From contig SVRZ01000007.1 of assembly GCA_015064555.1 (NCBI GenBank), positions 20,889 to 84,888 on the forward strand: 64,000 nt of DNA. Reading direction: 5' to 3'. A model generated the notes under the pieces. The model made no database searches, was not told the origin of the DNA, and saw only the letters and a program-made list of their open reading frames with translations. Positions 37,916 to 48,931 of the stretch are shown piece by piece (position 1 is the first letter of the stretch; every line of letters begins with the position of its first letter). The DNA is from Oscillospiraceae bacterium. GTDB taxonomy: Bacteria > Bacillota > Clostridia > Oscillospirales > CAG-272. Both the position numbers and the translations under genes were made by a program.

Positions 37916-38215
37916 ATGAACATTAACGAAAAAATACAAAAGCTCTGCTATCAACGCGGATGGTCAATGTATGAACTGGCGCAGGAAGCCGGAATTACTC
38001 AATCAACACTAACTTCCATGATGAAAAGAGGTAATCCTCCTAAAATAGAAAATTTGCAATTCATTTGCGATGCATTCGGAATATCGCTCTCGCAATTTTT
38101 TATGGAGGACGAAAAGCTTGAGATCGTATCCGAGGAAGAAAAAGAATTGCTGACTCTTTTTCGGAAAATGTCAGAGTCGAAAAAAACGGCACTTATTGAT
38201 CTGCTAAAAAATTAA
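37916..38215 (+). CDS. XRE family HTH transcriptional regulator
   Basis: 99 aa; MNINEKIQKLCYQRGWSMYELAQEAGITQSTLTSMMKRGNPPKIENLQFICDAFGISLSQFF. Confidence 0.88.
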   Translation: MNINEKIQKLCYQRGWSMYELAQEAGITQSTLTSMMKRGNPPKIENLQFICDAFGISLSQFFMEDEKLEIVSEEEKELLTLFRKMSESKKTALIDLLKN

Positions 38216-38221
38216 ATATGC

Positions 38222-38272
38222 AAAAACACCGTAAAGAGATGGGCATCAGCCGTTCTCTTTACGGTGTTTTTT
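38222..38272. terminator. Bidirectional terminator
   Basis: aaaaacaccgtaaagaga...tctctttacggtgtttttt. Confidence 0.88.
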
Positions 38273-38280
38273 GGTATTTG

Positions 38281-39225
38281 TCAGCCTATAAGTGGCATAA
38301 GCAGCATCACAAACGGTAATGTGACGATGCTGAGGATCGTGCTTACGAGGACGAGATTTGCCGCATCGCGCTGTCCCTCTCCCACTATCTCGGCAAAGTT
38401 CAGAACTATGGAGGCCATGGGGCAAGCACATAATACGAAGAAGGTGCGGCGCATATCGACGTTTATTCCTGTCAGAGCAATTGCTATTGCAAACGCAAGC
38501 ATCGGCATTACGATATGCTTCACCGCAACGGTGACGTAGATACGCTTGTCGCGGAGCATATCGGCAAAATTCACAGTCGCAAGACGCATTCCCATAACTA
38601 TCATGGAAAGCGGAGTTGCCATTCTTGCGGTCCATTCTATCATATTGTCCATATCCGACGGGAAGTCTATGCCGGTAAGATATATCAGTATCGCGACGAG
38701 AGTTCCTATCATAGCCGGGTTCAGGAATATCTTCTTGAACGAGATGTATTTGCTATCACCCGATATGATTGCCGAGCCGACCGTCCAGCCGAGAACGTTC
38801 ATCACCACGGCATATACGGTGGTATACACGATAACACCCGATGCCGCCTCGGGAATCAGAGCCTCTATTATCGGAATGCCGAAAAAGGCACAGTTACCGA
38901 AGGTCGTTCCTATCGTTATTATACGGTATATTACGTTTTTATATTTCTTTTTCAGAAGGAAATACGATGCACCCAGCATCAGAGCGTGAATTATTATTAT
39001 AAGCAGCGCAAAGAGCGCTATGTTCATTATCATTTCACCGCTTCTCGGAACGCCCCTGAAGCTGAATACGGCAAGACAGGGCTGACAGACGAAAAGCAGT
39101 ACCTTGGAAAATCCGGGAATACAGGACTCGCTGAGCATCCTCCGCTTCATAAGAAGATATCCCGGGATAGCTATGATAAGAAGCATAGCGACTGCGCGGA
39201 GTGCTACGATAAAGGTTGTAAGCAT
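38281..39225 (-). CDS. AEC (auxin efflux carrier) family transporter
   Basis: 314 aa; about 10 TM, GTTFGNCAFFGIPIIEAL, NPAMIGTLVAILIYLTGI. Confidence 0.85.
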   Translation of the reverse strand: MLTTFIVALRAVAMLLIIAIPGYLLMKRRMLSESCIPGFSKVLLFVCQPCLAVFSFRGVPRSGEMIMNIALFALLIIIIHALMLGASYFLLKKKYKNVIYRIITIGTTFGNCAFFGIPIIEALIPEAASGVIVYTTVYAVVMNVLGWTVGSAIISGDSKYISFKKIFLNPAMIGTLVAILIYLTGIDFPSDMDNMIEWTARMATPLSMIVMGMRLATVNFADMLRDKRIYVTVAVKHIVMPMLAFAIAIALTGINVDMRRTFFVLCACPMASIVLNFAEIVGEGQRDAANLVLVSTILSIVTLPFVMLLMPLIG

Positions 39226-39226
39226 A

Positions 39227-40546
39227 TCAGAACCTCGGTATAAACTCGGTGTTGTAGGGGATCTTTGTAATATTCAATTCCGACCACTTATCGGTAAGCT
39301 CTATTGAATCTATATATCCGTCAAGAAGCTCCTTGTATAATTCCTTGGCAACGAGAGAATAGAAATCGGAGAAGAAATTGCTCTTTGTGTCGGTATATGC
39401 TCTCGGCTCGAGCTCCGCCTTGTACATAAAGCAAACGCCCACAAACGGCTGTACCTCATCTCCGCTCTCGGATCCCGACTCCTCGTCCTCCTCGCCCTCG
39501 GCAGACTCCGAGTCATCATCCGCACCTATCTCAACCTTTCCGCACTCGCCCGTGTAAAGGTCGAATGCCTGCGACAGGACGGTCGGAAACAGCTTTGAAA
39601 ATTCCTTGGTGTAGGCACTGACTCCGTGAAGGTAATATCCGCTGCCAAGAACATCGGCACTGTTTTCCTTATATTTCTCGGTTATCTCCTTCGCAAGAGC
39701 ATCAAACTGCTCGGGTGCTACGCTTCCGTCATTTATTCCCTCAATACAGGCGTTAAGACGTGATATATATCCTTCTCGCTCCTCGCGCTCGTAATCGGTC
39801 AGAGGACGAAGGGTATCATTACCGGAAGTATCTGTTATACGGTTGCCCTCTGCGTCAAGCGCAAAGGTATCCTCGGTGCGGATGAATATCATCTTGACTC
39901 TCGAATATCCCATATAATACGCATCGCACTCGTCGGTAAGGTATGCCGCATTGGCACCGCCCTCACCATAGATGCGGCTTGCCGCACGGGTTGCCTTGTA
40001 AATGAGAGTTGCCGCCGCCTTGAAATCCTTGTAGTCAAAGCCCATAGGCTCGCAAAGTGTATCGAATTGCTCTACCGAGCCGTCGGCTCTGTAGCTCAGT
40101 ATCTCATAAACCGCAAGCTTCAGGGTTTCCTTATCCTCCGACGTCAGCCTTGACGTTTCGTCAAATATAACTGCCGCCGCAAGGATTTCTCTTATATACT
40201 GCTCTGTTCCGAAAGCGAGATAATCGCCGTAGGTATTTCCGTTATATACCTCCTGCGACCAGAATGCCTCGGTATCGCTCACGTTAGCTCCGTTCTGCCG
40301 CAGGGTAGCCATATAGGTGGTCTTATAAGAGGCGGCAAGATAGGATGCGACTCCGCGGTCTATTCCCTCGCCCTTCAGCCGTATGACGTATCTCGATCGG
40401 CGTACTCCGGTTATTATCCCGAGAGTTGAGCCAAATATTATCAGCGCGCCGAGAAGAATGCTGACGGCTATAATTATAATACGCCGCGTTTTCTGCTCTC
40501 CGGTGATCTGAACAGGCTGTTTTACGCTATTCTGACTTTTACTCAT
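39227..40546 (-). CDS. Membrane-anchored protein, possibly PrsA/SurA-like foldase
   Basis: 439 aa; N-terminal TM; SurA-N-like helical region; immediately downstream of mfd. Confidence 0.55.
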   Translation of the reverse strand: MSKSQNSVKQPVQITGEQKTRRIIIIAVSILLGALIIFGSTLGIITGVRRSRYVIRLKGEGIDRGVASYLAASYKTTYMATLRQNGANVSDTEAFWSQEVYNGNTYGDYLAFGTEQYIREILAAAVIFDETSRLTSEDKETLKLAVYEILSYRADGSVEQFDTLCEPMGFDYKDFKAAATLIYKATRAASRIYGEGGANAAYLTDECDAYYMGYSRVKMIFIRTEDTFALDAEGNRITDTSGNDTLRPLTDYEREEREGYISRLNACIEGINDGSVAPEQFDALAKEITEKYKENSADVLGSGYYLHGVSAYTKEFSKLFPTVLSQAFDLYTGECGKVEIGADDDSESAEGEEDEESGSESGDEVQPFVGVCFMYKAELEPRAYTDTKSNFFSDFYSLVAKELYKELLDGYIDSIELTDKWSELNITKIPYNTEFIPRF

Positions 40547-40550
40547 TCTT

Positions 40551-43500
40551 TTATCCTTCTGCTTTCATTTCGTTATAGTAGTCCGTCATGACAGAAAGAA
40601 GCGCACTCAGCGCATCCTCGCCGCCGCGGAGCTTATATATTATCGGCGCGGGCTTCCCTGCTCCGATGAGCCTTCCCTGATGCCTTGCAAGCACCATAGA
40701 CCAGATCGAAAGATCCGGATCGGGCATATGGAAAAGTATACTGCTGCCGCGCAGCTCGATACGTGGGATACGTGCCGCCTCGGCTATAGCACGGCAAAGT
40801 GCTACTCGCAAAAGCCTGAGGGTTGCCATCGGCGGATCACCGAAGCGGTCTATAAGCTCATCGGTAAGATCCCCCATATCCTCGGGAGTGGCTATATGCG
40901 ATATCTTTTTATATATCTCCATGCGCTGTGCGCTTTTCGATATATAGTATTCCGGGATATGCGCGTCAACCTTGAAGTCTATAGTCGATTCGAACGAAGA
41001 ATCGGATTTCACCCCGCGGATCTCGAGCACCGCCTCTCCGAGAAGCTTAACGTACAGATCATAGCCCACGCTGTCTATATAGCCGTGCTGCTCGGCGCCG
41101 AGAAGATTTCCCGCACCGCGTATCTCAAGGTCGCAAAGGGCAACCTTGAAGCCGGCTCCGAATTCGGCATACTCACGAATGGCGCTGAGGCGCTTTCTCG
41201 CGATCTCCGACAGAGCTTTTCCGGGGCGGTAGGTGAAGTATGCGTATGCCTGCCGCTCGCTTCGCCCGACACGTCCGCGTATCTGGTGGAGCTGGGAAAG
41301 ACCGAATCTGTCCGCATTTTCGATAATAAGCGTGTTGGCTCCCGGAAGATCAACTCCCGTTTCTATTATCGTCGTACATACCAGAACGTCAAGCTCGCCC
41401 TCTATAAGCGACTGCCAGATATCCTCGAGCTCTTCCTTCTCCATTCTTCCGTGTGCCACGGCTACACGCGCCTCGGGAATAGCCTTCATCAGCTTATCGG
41501 CAACGTAATCTATCGTCTCTATATTGTTGAAAAGGTATAACACCTGTCCAGATCTTGACATCTCGCGGCGAATGGCATCGGCTATTACCGCGTCGTCGTG
41601 CTCGAGGACGTAGGTCTGGACGGGGCGGCGGTTCTCGGGCGGCTCTTCGAGCACTGACATATCGCTTATTCCGTTGATCGCCATATTGAGCGTTCTCGGT
41701 ATCGGAGTGGCACTTAAGGTCAATACGTCAATATTTGTTGACATTTCCTTAAGCTTTTCCTTTTGCATAACTCCGAATCTCTGTTCCTCGTCCACGATAA
41801 GGAGTCCTAAGTCCTTGAAGCTTATCTGCTTTCCGAGCAGCTTGTGCGTTCCTATAAGAATATCTACCCTGCCACACCTTACGCGCTCTATTATAGCCGC
41901 CTGCTCCTTAGGCTTCCTGAAGCGGGAGAGCATCTCTATATTGACGGGATAGCCGCGCATTCTTGCAAGGGCGGTCTGATAATGCTGCAGAGCGAGAAGG
42001 GTGGTCGGAACGAGTATTGCAACCTGCTTTCCGCCCATAACCGCCTTGAACGCCGCACGGAGTGCCACCTCGGTCTTTCCGAAGCCAACGTCACCGCAAA
42101 GAAGGCGGTTCATCGGCACGGGCTTCATCATATCCGCCTTTATCTCCTCTATTGCCGCAGTCTGAGAGTCGGTCTCGGTATATTCAAAGCCGAGGGCAAA
42201 TTCATCCTCAAGCTCGCTGTCACGAGGGAATGCAAAGCCCTGCGTTCGCTGCCTCTCTGCATAGAGCTTTATCAGGTGCTCGGCAATATCACGTACTGCC
42301 TTTTTAGTGCGGGATTTAGCACGGTTCCAATCGTTGCCGCCCATTTTTGAGAGCTTGACAGAGCCATCCTGCTCTCTTGCACCAATGTATTTGCCTATCA
42401 TCTCAAGGCGGTCACACGGAACGTAGAGCTTATCTGTTCCGGCATATTTTATCGTTATATAGTCCTTTGTAGCACCGTCAACCCTGACGCTCTGTATGCC
42501 CTCAAAGAGTCCTATTCCGTAATTCGCGTGAACTACGTAATCGCCGATCTCAAGATCGGCATAGCTCATTATCCGCTTGCCGGGGCCGCCCGCCTCCTTC
42601 AATATACGGCGGCGGCGCCTGTGTGACATAATGCGCTTACCCTCGTCCCTCGCCATTGACAAAAGCGCGACTCTCGGCGTTATCAGATCAAATCCCTCAA
42701 CGTCACCAACCACGGTGCACACGCATCCGCGGTCGCTAAGGGTTATTTTTTCACGCGAGGTGAAGGAAACAGGGAGATACCCGTTATCCGAAAGGAGCTC
42801 GGCTAAGGCCTGCTCCGATTGCGTATTTTCGCACTCCAACACGACACGGTAGCCTATTGAAACAAGTCCCTTGACGTCCTCCATCAGCATTTTCGGATTG
42901 CCGCCGTATGCCACCGTCCTCTTTGTCCTGAAGCCGAAAAGGCCGCCAAGCTTACCGAGCGAGGACGCGCCCGCGAAGGTATTTATATGGAGATTCAAGG
43001 AGGCGGAAAGATATTCTCTGTATCTCGCTTCTCCCACCGAATAGGCGGCACACTCCGCCGTTATCAGCCCCGAATCTATGAGAGAGGCGGTGCTGTCGGC
43101 AAGGAGCTTCAGATGCGAGCGCAGACATTCGTCACAATCTGCAGTGCCGAAATTAATGACCACTCCCCTGCCCAAGGTGGCAAAATAGTCTATAAGCGAC
43201 TCGGCATGAGGATAAATGATGCCGAGGTACTTATCCCGCGACTCCAGCGACAGTCCTGCCTCCAGCGCGGCAAGATCGCGCTTCAAGGTATTTCTGGTGT
43301 TCTCGCTTTTTGCGTCCTCTGCCAACCGCAAAAGAAGAGCCGACAGTCTTTCCTTTGCCTCCCCGTCCGGCATTACCTCTATCGCGGGCAGGAGTCTTAT
43401 CTCCTCCGCCGCACCGACCGAGCGCTGGGTGAGGGGATCAAATCTGACCATACGGTCTATTTCATCACCGAAAAACTCGACACGTACCGGATCGGATGCC

Positions 43501-44078
43501 GCATCGAGGTAAAAATCTACGATACCTCCGCGCCTTGCAAACTGACCTGCCGATTCTACCGTATCACAGCTTACGTATCCGAGCACGGACAGGCGCTCGC
43601 ATAAGAGCTCGGGAGATATTTCCACACCCGGCTTAAGGACGGTAACGAGAGAGGACAGAAGCCCCTCGGGCACTGTTACGCTCGCCGCGGCATCCGTTGT
43701 GGTAACTACCGCATCGAGCTCGCCCGAGAGCAGCGATATAAGCACCGATAGCCTCTCACGCTCGACGTCGTGGGAGGCAGATATGTTATGGAATACAAGC
43801 TCGCGCCTTTTATAAACTGCGGCGCGCATACCGCTGCCCCTGCAGATATCGGCTATTTTGTCCCTCTCGGTATCATTGCCCGTCAGGATAAGCACCGGCA
43901 CACCGAGCTCGCGGGCGAGCAAGGGAACCGCCTCTGCAAGGTAGGCATAGGATGCTCCGCCCGAAAGCCCGTTTATTACCACGGGAAGCGGCTCATCCTT
44001 GCCGTACTCGGCACGGCAGGCATCAAGCGATGCCGAAAATTCCGGATCAAGTGCTATAAGTGAGGTTATTTTATTCAT
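40551..44078 (-). CDS. mfd: Transcription-repair coupling factor
   Basis: 1175 aa; GDVGFGKTEVALRAAFKAV, DEEQRFGV, TLSATPIPRTLNMA, RVGRSERQAYAYF. Confidence 0.97.
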   Translation of the reverse strand: MNKITSLIALDPEFSASLDACRAEYGKDEPLPVVINGLSGGASYAYLAEAVPLLARELGVPVLILTGNDTERDKIADICRGSGMRAAVYKRRELVFHNISASHDVERERLSVLISLLSGELDAVVTTTDAAASVTVPEGLLSSLVTVLKPGVEISPELLCERLSVLGYVSCDTVESAGQFARRGGIVDFYLDAASDPVRVEFFGDEIDRMVRFDPLTQRSVGAAEEIRLLPAIEVMPDGEAKERLSALLLRLAEDAKSENTRNTLKRDLAALEAGLSLESRDKYLGIIYPHAESLIDYFATLGRGVVINFGTADCDECLRSHLKLLADSTASLIDSGLITAECAAYSVGEARYREYLSASLNLHINTFAGASSLGKLGGLFGFRTKRTVAYGGNPKMLMEDVKGLVSIGYRVVLECENTQSEQALAELLSDNGYLPVSFTSREKITLSDRGCVCTVVGDVEGFDLITPRVALLSMARDEGKRIMSHRRRRRILKEAGGPGKRIMSYADLEIGDYVVHANYGIGLFEGIQSVRVDGATKDYITIKYAGTDKLYVPCDRLEMIGKYIGAREQDGSVKLSKMGGNDWNRAKSRTKKAVRDIAEHLIKLYAERQRTQGFAFPRDSELEDEFALGFEYTETDSQTAAIEEIKADMMKPVPMNRLLCGDVGFGKTEVALRAAFKAVMGGKQVAILVPTTLLALQHYQTALARMRGYPVNIEMLSRFRKPKEQAAIIERVRCGRVDILIGTHKLLGKQISFKDLGLLIVDEEQRFGVMQKEKLKEMSTNIDVLTLSATPIPRTLNMAINGISDMSVLEEPPENRRPVQTYVLEHDDAVIADAIRREMSRSGQVLYLFNNIETIDYVADKLMKAIPEARVAVAHGRMEKEELEDIWQSLIEGELDVLVCTTIIETGVDLPGANTLIIENADRFGLSQLHQIRGRVGRSERQAYAYFTYRPGKALSEIARKRLSAIREYAEFGAGFKVALCDLEIRGAGNLLGAEQHGYIDSVGYDLYVKLLGEAVLEIRGVKSDSSFESTIDFKVDAHIPEYYISKSAQRMEIYKKISHIATPEDMGDLTDELIDRFGDPPMATLRLLRVALCRAIAEAARIPRIELRGSSILFHMPDPDLSIWSMVLARHQGRLIGAGKPAPIIYKLRGGEDALSALLSVMTDYYNEMKAEG

Positions 44079-44101
44079 CTATGCTCCGTTTTCGGGATAG
44101 T

Positions 44102-44725
44102 TTATCCCGAATATTTGTTCATTGCCTCCTCTATCCTTCCGCCGAGCATAAGCTCTACCGCAGAATGGATATCGGCATACCTTCCGGCGAGGGCATCAAG
44201 CGCGTCCTTCGGGAATTTTCCAAGCACGAAATCAACGAGATCGTAGTCGGGCGACGGCTTTTTTCCAACGCCTATCTTAACACGGGGGAAGGTATCAGCC
44301 CCCAGATGCGCTATTATGCTCTTGAGCCCGTTATGCCCTCCGGCAGAGCCCTTTCTGCGGATGCGGAGAACTCCCGGATCAAAGCTTATCTCATCGTGAA
44401 GAACTATCACGTTCTCGGGCGGTATCTTATAAAACGATGCCGCCTCGCCGATCGCCACTCCCGAATTGTTCATATACGTTGTCGGCTTCATAAGGAGCAC
44501 GCGCACACCGCCGAGCTCCGCCTCCGCAACGAGCGCGTGAAACTTGGCACGGTCTATCCTTACGCCGCATTTGTCGGCAATATAGTCTATCGCCATAAAG
44601 CCGGCATTGTGACGCGTTCTGTCATATTCCGCGCCGATGTTTCCAAGCCCCGCGACAATGTGGGTTATCGGAGCCTTCGACGCCTTTGACTCTATCTTTT
44701 TGAATAAATCGAATATGTCTGCCAT
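44102..44725 (-). CDS. pth: Peptidyl-tRNA hydrolase
   Basis: VAGLGNIGAEYDRTRHNAGFMAID, LMKPTTYMNNSG, VLHDEISFDPG, GSAGGHNGLKSI. Confidence 0.93.
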   Translation of the reverse strand: MADIFDLFKKIESKASKAPITHIVAGLGNIGAEYDRTRHNAGFMAIDYIADKCGVRIDRAKFHALVAEAELGGVRVLLMKPTTYMNNSGVAIGEAASFYKIPPENVIVLHDEISFDPGVLRIRRKGSAGGHNGLKSIIAHLGADTFPRVKIGVGKKPSPDYDLVDFVLGKFPKDALDALAGRYADIHSAVELMLGGRIEEAMNKYSG

Positions 44726-45354
44726 CAGTTGCCGTCCTTCTTGACAAGTATAAGCTCCTTCGCATACGGAAGCGACTCTATCACCTCGCAAAGGGTATGC
44801 CACTCGGCAAGCTTATGATATCTGCGTGCGTAATAGATATTTATGAGCACCTCATAATTGAAGCTGACCGTTCTCATCTGATTGAAGGACGAGGGGAGAA
44901 GCTGTATCATATTATGCCAATGCTGTCTGTCCTTGGTTTCATTGAACTTTACTCTCTCGCTCTCAAGATAGGCAATAACACCGTCGAGCACGGCGAGCGC
45001 ATCCTCCGAAAGGCGGTCGCAGGAAAAGTCCTCGCGGCAGAACTCCTTTGCCTGTATCTTATGCATAGTCGAGCAGGAATTTGCAACAGTGCCTACCTTA
45101 TAGGTGTCAAACTCCTTCCACCAATAAAGCGGCGCGGTTATATCCATCGAAACGAATATCTGGCGCAAGAACTTTCTGTGGTCCGAGCCTGCGGCGGCAA
45201 GACGGGATGCAAGCGAAAGATCGTTTTCACCCAGTATATAATCGCCATTATCGTCATACGCGCTGTCCATCCTTGCCCAGCTGTTCATAGGATTTCTCGC
45301 ACCGCGGATGGCATTTTCAATATTCATCACCGAAACCTTATCAATTTTTATCAT
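44725..45354 (-). CDS. Conserved hypothetical protein of a type seen in Firmicutes and phages
   Basis: 209 aa; LSLASRLAAAGSDHRKFLRQIFVSMDITAPLYWWKEFDTYKVGTVANSCSTMHK, YYARRYHKLAEWHTLCEVIESLPYA. Confidence 0.65.
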   Translation of the reverse strand: MIKIDKVSVMNIENAIRGARNPMNSWARMDSAYDDNGDYILGENDLSLASRLAAAGSDHRKFLRQIFVSMDITAPLYWWKEFDTYKVGTVANSCSTMHKIQAKEFCREDFSCDRLSEDALAVLDGVIAYLESERVKFNETKDRQHWHNMIQLLPSSFNQMRTVSFNYEVLINIYYARRYHKLAEWHTLCEVIESLPYAKELILVKKDGN

Positions 45355-45476
45355 AATTCCTCCGCAAATAATTCTTCATACCTGTTATTTTATCATAAAT
45401 ATATTGGGATGTCAATCGGTAAAGACAAAGATTAAGCTTTTTTTCAAAGAAGTAAATTCTTTTTTCCTAAGAGTGC

Positions 45477-45505
45477 TTGACAATCGAAAAAATTGGTGTT
45501 ATAAT
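45477..45505 (+). promoter_or_regulatory. Consensus sigma-A promoter for thrS
   Basis: TTGACA (45477-45482), 17-bp spacer, TATAAT (45500-45505). Confidence 0.8.
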
Positions 45506-45511
45506 GCATAT

Positions 45512-45740
45512 ACAAAAGGCTGTGACGGAAAGAGTAGCCGATAGTCAGGCAAACCAGAGAAAGGAGCGCGCGGTGGAAGCTCCCTTGCCAAGGATCGGTG
45601 AAGACCACTCCCGAGCCGCGGTGCGGTAAAAAGCACCGCCGTTATCCCGCGTTAAGGGCTTTTGCGAGTTAAAAATCGAGGTGGAACCGTGCTAAGCACC
45701 CTTGATAGTCCCGTTGGGACTGTCGGGGTTTTTTATTTTG
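45512..45740 (+). ncRNA. T-box leader (threonine)
   Basis: T-box sequence GAGGTGGAACCGTGC followed by agtcccgttgggactgtcggggtttttt terminator; directly upstream of thrS. Confidence 0.92.
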
Positions 45741-45767
45741 TAAATTTTAAAGACAGGAGATAAAAAA

Positions 45768-47531
45768 ATGAAGGTTGTATACGCAAACGGCTCGGTTGGC
45801 GAATGCGCTCCGGAGGAGGAGCTTCATATTATACGCCATACCGCGGCTCACATTATGGCTCAGGCCATAAAAAGACTCTGGCCCGAGGCAGACTTTGCCT
45901 ACGGTCCCGCAAACGAGAAGGGCTTCTATTACGACGTTGATCTCGGCGATATGACTCTCGGCGAGGAGGACCTTGCCAAGATCGAAGCGGAGATGAAGAA
46001 GATCGTCAAGGAGAATCTTCCCATCCGTCCCTCTATCCTCCCCCGCGCGGAGGCGATCGCGCTTATGGAATCGCGCGGCGAGAAGTACAAGGTAGAGCAT
46101 ATCGGCGACCTCGCTCCCGATGCTGAGATCAGCTTCTTCACTCAGGGCGAATACGTTGATATGTGTACCGGCCCCCATCTTTGCTACACCAAGGCGCTGA
46201 AGGCATTCAAGATAATGGGTGTTTCGGGTGCTTACTGGAAGAATGACAAGAACAATAAGATGCTCACCCGTGTAAAGGGAACCGCTTTCAAGACTCAGCA
46301 GGAGCTTGACGATTATCTCAAGCTTCTCGAGGAGGCAGAAAAGCGCGATCACAGACGTATCGGTAAGGAAATGGGACTCTTTATGTTCCGTGACGAGGCG
46401 CCCGGATTCCCCTTCTTCCTCCCCAAGGGTATGCTTCTTAAGAATGCACTTATCGATTACTGGAGAGAGATCCACACAAGAGAAAACTACGTCGAGGTAT
46501 CGACTCCCCTTATAATGAACCGTCAGCTCTGGGAAACGAGCGGACACTGGGATCACTATAAGGACAATATGTATTCCACCACGATCGACGACGAGACCTT
46601 CTGCGTCAAGCCTATGAACTGCCCCGGCGGCGTTCTCGTTTACCGCAACCAGCCTCACAGCTACCGCGAGCTTCCTCTCAGAGTCGGCGAGCTCGGCCTT
46701 GTTCACCGCCACGAGCTTAAAGGTGCGCTCCACGGTCTGTTCCGCGTTCGCTGCTTCACCCAGGACGATGCTCACGTATTTATGCGCCGCGAGCAGATCA
46801 CCGATGAGATCATAGCGGTAGTTGACCTTATCAACGAGGTTTATACCAAGTTCGGCTTCAAGTATACCGTTGAGCTTTCCACAAGGCCCGAAAACAGCAT
46901 GGGAAGCGATGAGGATTGGGAGGCAGCAACCGAGGGACTCAAGGCGGCTCTCGATAAGCTCGGTCTTCCCTACATTATCAACGAGGGCGACGGTGCCTTC
47001 TACGGCCCCAAGATAGACTTCCATCTCGAGGATACCCTCGGAAGGACCTGGCAGTGCGGAACCATTCAGCTTGACTTCCAGCTTCCTCAGAACTTCGAGC
47101 TTGAATACACCGACGAGAATAACGAAAAGCAGCGTCCTATTATGATACACAGAGTATGCTACGGCTCGATAGAGCGCTTCATCGGTATACTCACCGAGCA
47201 CTTTGCAGGTAAGTTCCCGCTCTGGCTTGCACCCACTCAGGCCAAGGTGCTTCTCGTTTCCGAAAAGGCGAGCGAGCACGGCCACAAGGTATACGATGCC
47301 CTGAGAGCTGCTAAGATAAGAGTCGAGCTTGACGAAAGAAATGAAAAGATCGGCTATATGATAAGAGAGGCACAGGTAGTCGGCAGAGTTCCCTACATGG
47401 TCATCATCGGTCAGCAGGAGGCAGAGAACGGTACCGTTTCGGTTCGTAACAGAGATACTGCAGAAACCACCACAATGACTCTCGATGAATTCATTGAAAA
47501 GATCACAAGAGAGAACAGAGAAAGAGTATAA
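45768..47531 (+). CDS. thrS: Threonyl-tRNA synthetase
   Basis: 587 aa; FMFRDEAPGFPFFLPKGM, MNCPGGVLVYR, FTQDDAHVF, GSIERFIGILTEHFAG. Confidence 0.97.
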   Translation: MKVVYANGSVGECAPEEELHIIRHTAAHIMAQAIKRLWPEADFAYGPANEKGFYYDVDLGDMTLGEEDLAKIEAEMKKIVKENLPIRPSILPRAEAIALMESRGEKYKVEHIGDLAPDAEISFFTQGEYVDMCTGPHLCYTKALKAFKIMGVSGAYWKNDKNNKMLTRVKGTAFKTQQELDDYLKLLEEAEKRDHRRIGKEMGLFMFRDEAPGFPFFLPKGMLLKNALIDYWREIHTRENYVEVSTPLIMNRQLWETSGHWDHYKDNMYSTTIDDETFCVKPMNCPGGVLVYRNQPHSYRELPLRVGELGLVHRHELKGALHGLFRVRCFTQDDAHVFMRREQITDEIIAVVDLINEVYTKFGFKYTVELSTRPENSMGSDEDWEAATEGLKAALDKLGLPYIINEGDGAFYGPKIDFHLEDTLGRTWQCGTIQLDFQLPQNFELEYTDENNEKQRPIMIHRVCYGSIERFIGILTEHFAGKFPLWLAPTQAKVLLVSEKASEHGHKVYDALRAAKIRVELDERNEKIGYMIREAQVVGRVPYMVIIGQQEAENGTVSVRNRDTAETTTMTLDEFIEKITRENRERV

Positions 47532-47607
47532 TTCTCGGTTTTTGTAAATAATTATTGTCATAAGTACTTGGTTTAAAGCTTCACGGCTTTACAACAAGCA
47601 TTGGATA

Positions 47608-47657
47608 AAAAAGGCGCCGCCGTACGGAATTCAAGCTCGTACGGCGGCACCTTTTAT
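47608..47657. terminator. Bidirectional terminator
   Basis: aaaaggcgccgccgtacg...cgtacggcggcaccttttat. Confidence 0.85.
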
Positions 47658-47686
47658 TTAATTGCAACCAAATATGACGTCTACGA

Positions 47687-48910
47687 TCATTCTATATCGA
47701 AGCCCATCTCTACCGGATAATATTTTGCGAGTCCTCCGACAGAGGTCTCTCTGTAGCCGAGGGGCAGATCGCATCCGGTATTGTACATAGTCTTTACGAT
47801 AAGGTCAAAGGTTATCTTGCGCGAGTCGGAGAGGAAGTTTGCCAGCGAGAGCGCGTTTATGGCGCGCATTGCGGCAACCGCATTTCTTTCGATACAGGGG
47901 ATCTGTACAAGACCGCAGATGGGATCGCAGGTGAGACCGAGATGATGCTCAAGAGCAACCTCTGCGGCATATTCTATCTGACCGAGTCCCATGCCGAAAA
48001 GCTCTCCGAGAGCCGCGGCTGCCATAGCGCATGCCGAGCCTATCTCCGCCTGGCATCCGCACTCCGCACCGCTTATCGATGCATTGGTCCTTATGATATT
48101 TCCTATGAGTGCGGCGGTTATAAGAGCATTGAATATCTGCCTGTCACTAAATCCGCGATGCTCCTGCATATACTTGAGGACTGATGGCAAAACTCCGCAC
48201 GACCCACAGGTTGGCGCGGTTACGATACGTCCGCCGCCCGCATTCTGCTCGCTCACCGCAAAGGCATATGCAGAGACAAGGCGGTTCTCTCTGGTCTGAG
48301 CCGATTCGTCTATATGGTTCTTCTCGAAGAGCACCCTTGCCTTACGCTGGGTATTGAGTCCGCCCGGAAGTGTGCCGGTGGTGGAAAGTCCCTCGTGTAT
48401 GGAATTCTTCATAGCATCCCATACCTCGTCAATATAATCGTAGATATCCTCACCCTCGTTTTCGATAACGTACTCGAAGAGCCTTATATTTTTCGCCTTG
48501 CAATATGCCGCGATATCAGTGAAGGTGGAATGCGGATAAACGTCACGGCAGATAGCAGCGCGCTCCTCGCCTTCTATCTCTATAGCACCGCCTCCGATGC
48601 TGTACGCCCTGAGCATCCTTCCGTCCTTCCCGTCTTTAACGGGGATTATATCCATAGTGTTCGGATGTATCGGAGTCGGAGTATGATCGTCAAATATTAT
48701 TTCACACGGTACGGGGGATAACGTTTCCGTTACTATCCTGTCCGTGCCGTGTCCCTTGCCGGTAAGAGCAAGCGAGCCGTAAAGCGTTACACGGAATTTA
48801 TCCGCATCGGGATTTCTCTCTTTTGCGATAATGCACGCACGCTCGGGCCCCATCGTATGGGATGAGGAGGGACCTTTGCCTATCTTATAAAGTGTTCTTA
48901 TGGTTTCCAT
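47687..48910 (-). CDS. L-serine dehydratase, single-chain iron-sulfur type
   Basis: 407 aa; [65 protein letters not shown]. Confidence 0.94.
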   Translation of the reverse strand: METIRTLYKIGKGPSSSHTMGPERACIIAKERNPDADKFRVTLYGSLALTGKGHGTDRIVTETLSPVPCEIIFDDHTPTPIHPNTMDIIPVKDGKDGRMLRAYSIGGGAIEIEGEERAAICRDVYPHSTFTDIAAYCKAKNIRLFEYVIENEGEDIYDYIDEVWDAMKNSIHEGLSTTGTLPGGLNTQRKARVLFEKNHIDESAQTRENRLVSAYAFAVSEQNAGGGRIVTAPTCGSCGVLPSVLKYMQEHRGFSDRQIFNALITAALIGNIIRTNASISGAECGCQAEIGSACAMAAAALGELFGMGLGQIEYAAEVALEHHLGLTCDPICGLVQIPCIERNAVAAMRAINALSLANFLSDSRKITFDLIVKTMYNTGCDLPLGYRETSVGGLAKYYPVEMGFDIE

Positions 48911-48931
48911 ATCTGCCTCCTTACCCTTTCT

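Noticed and set aside
45747-47561. 604-aa minus-strand ORF
   Set aside because: Exact antisense of thrS; codon-bias shadow.
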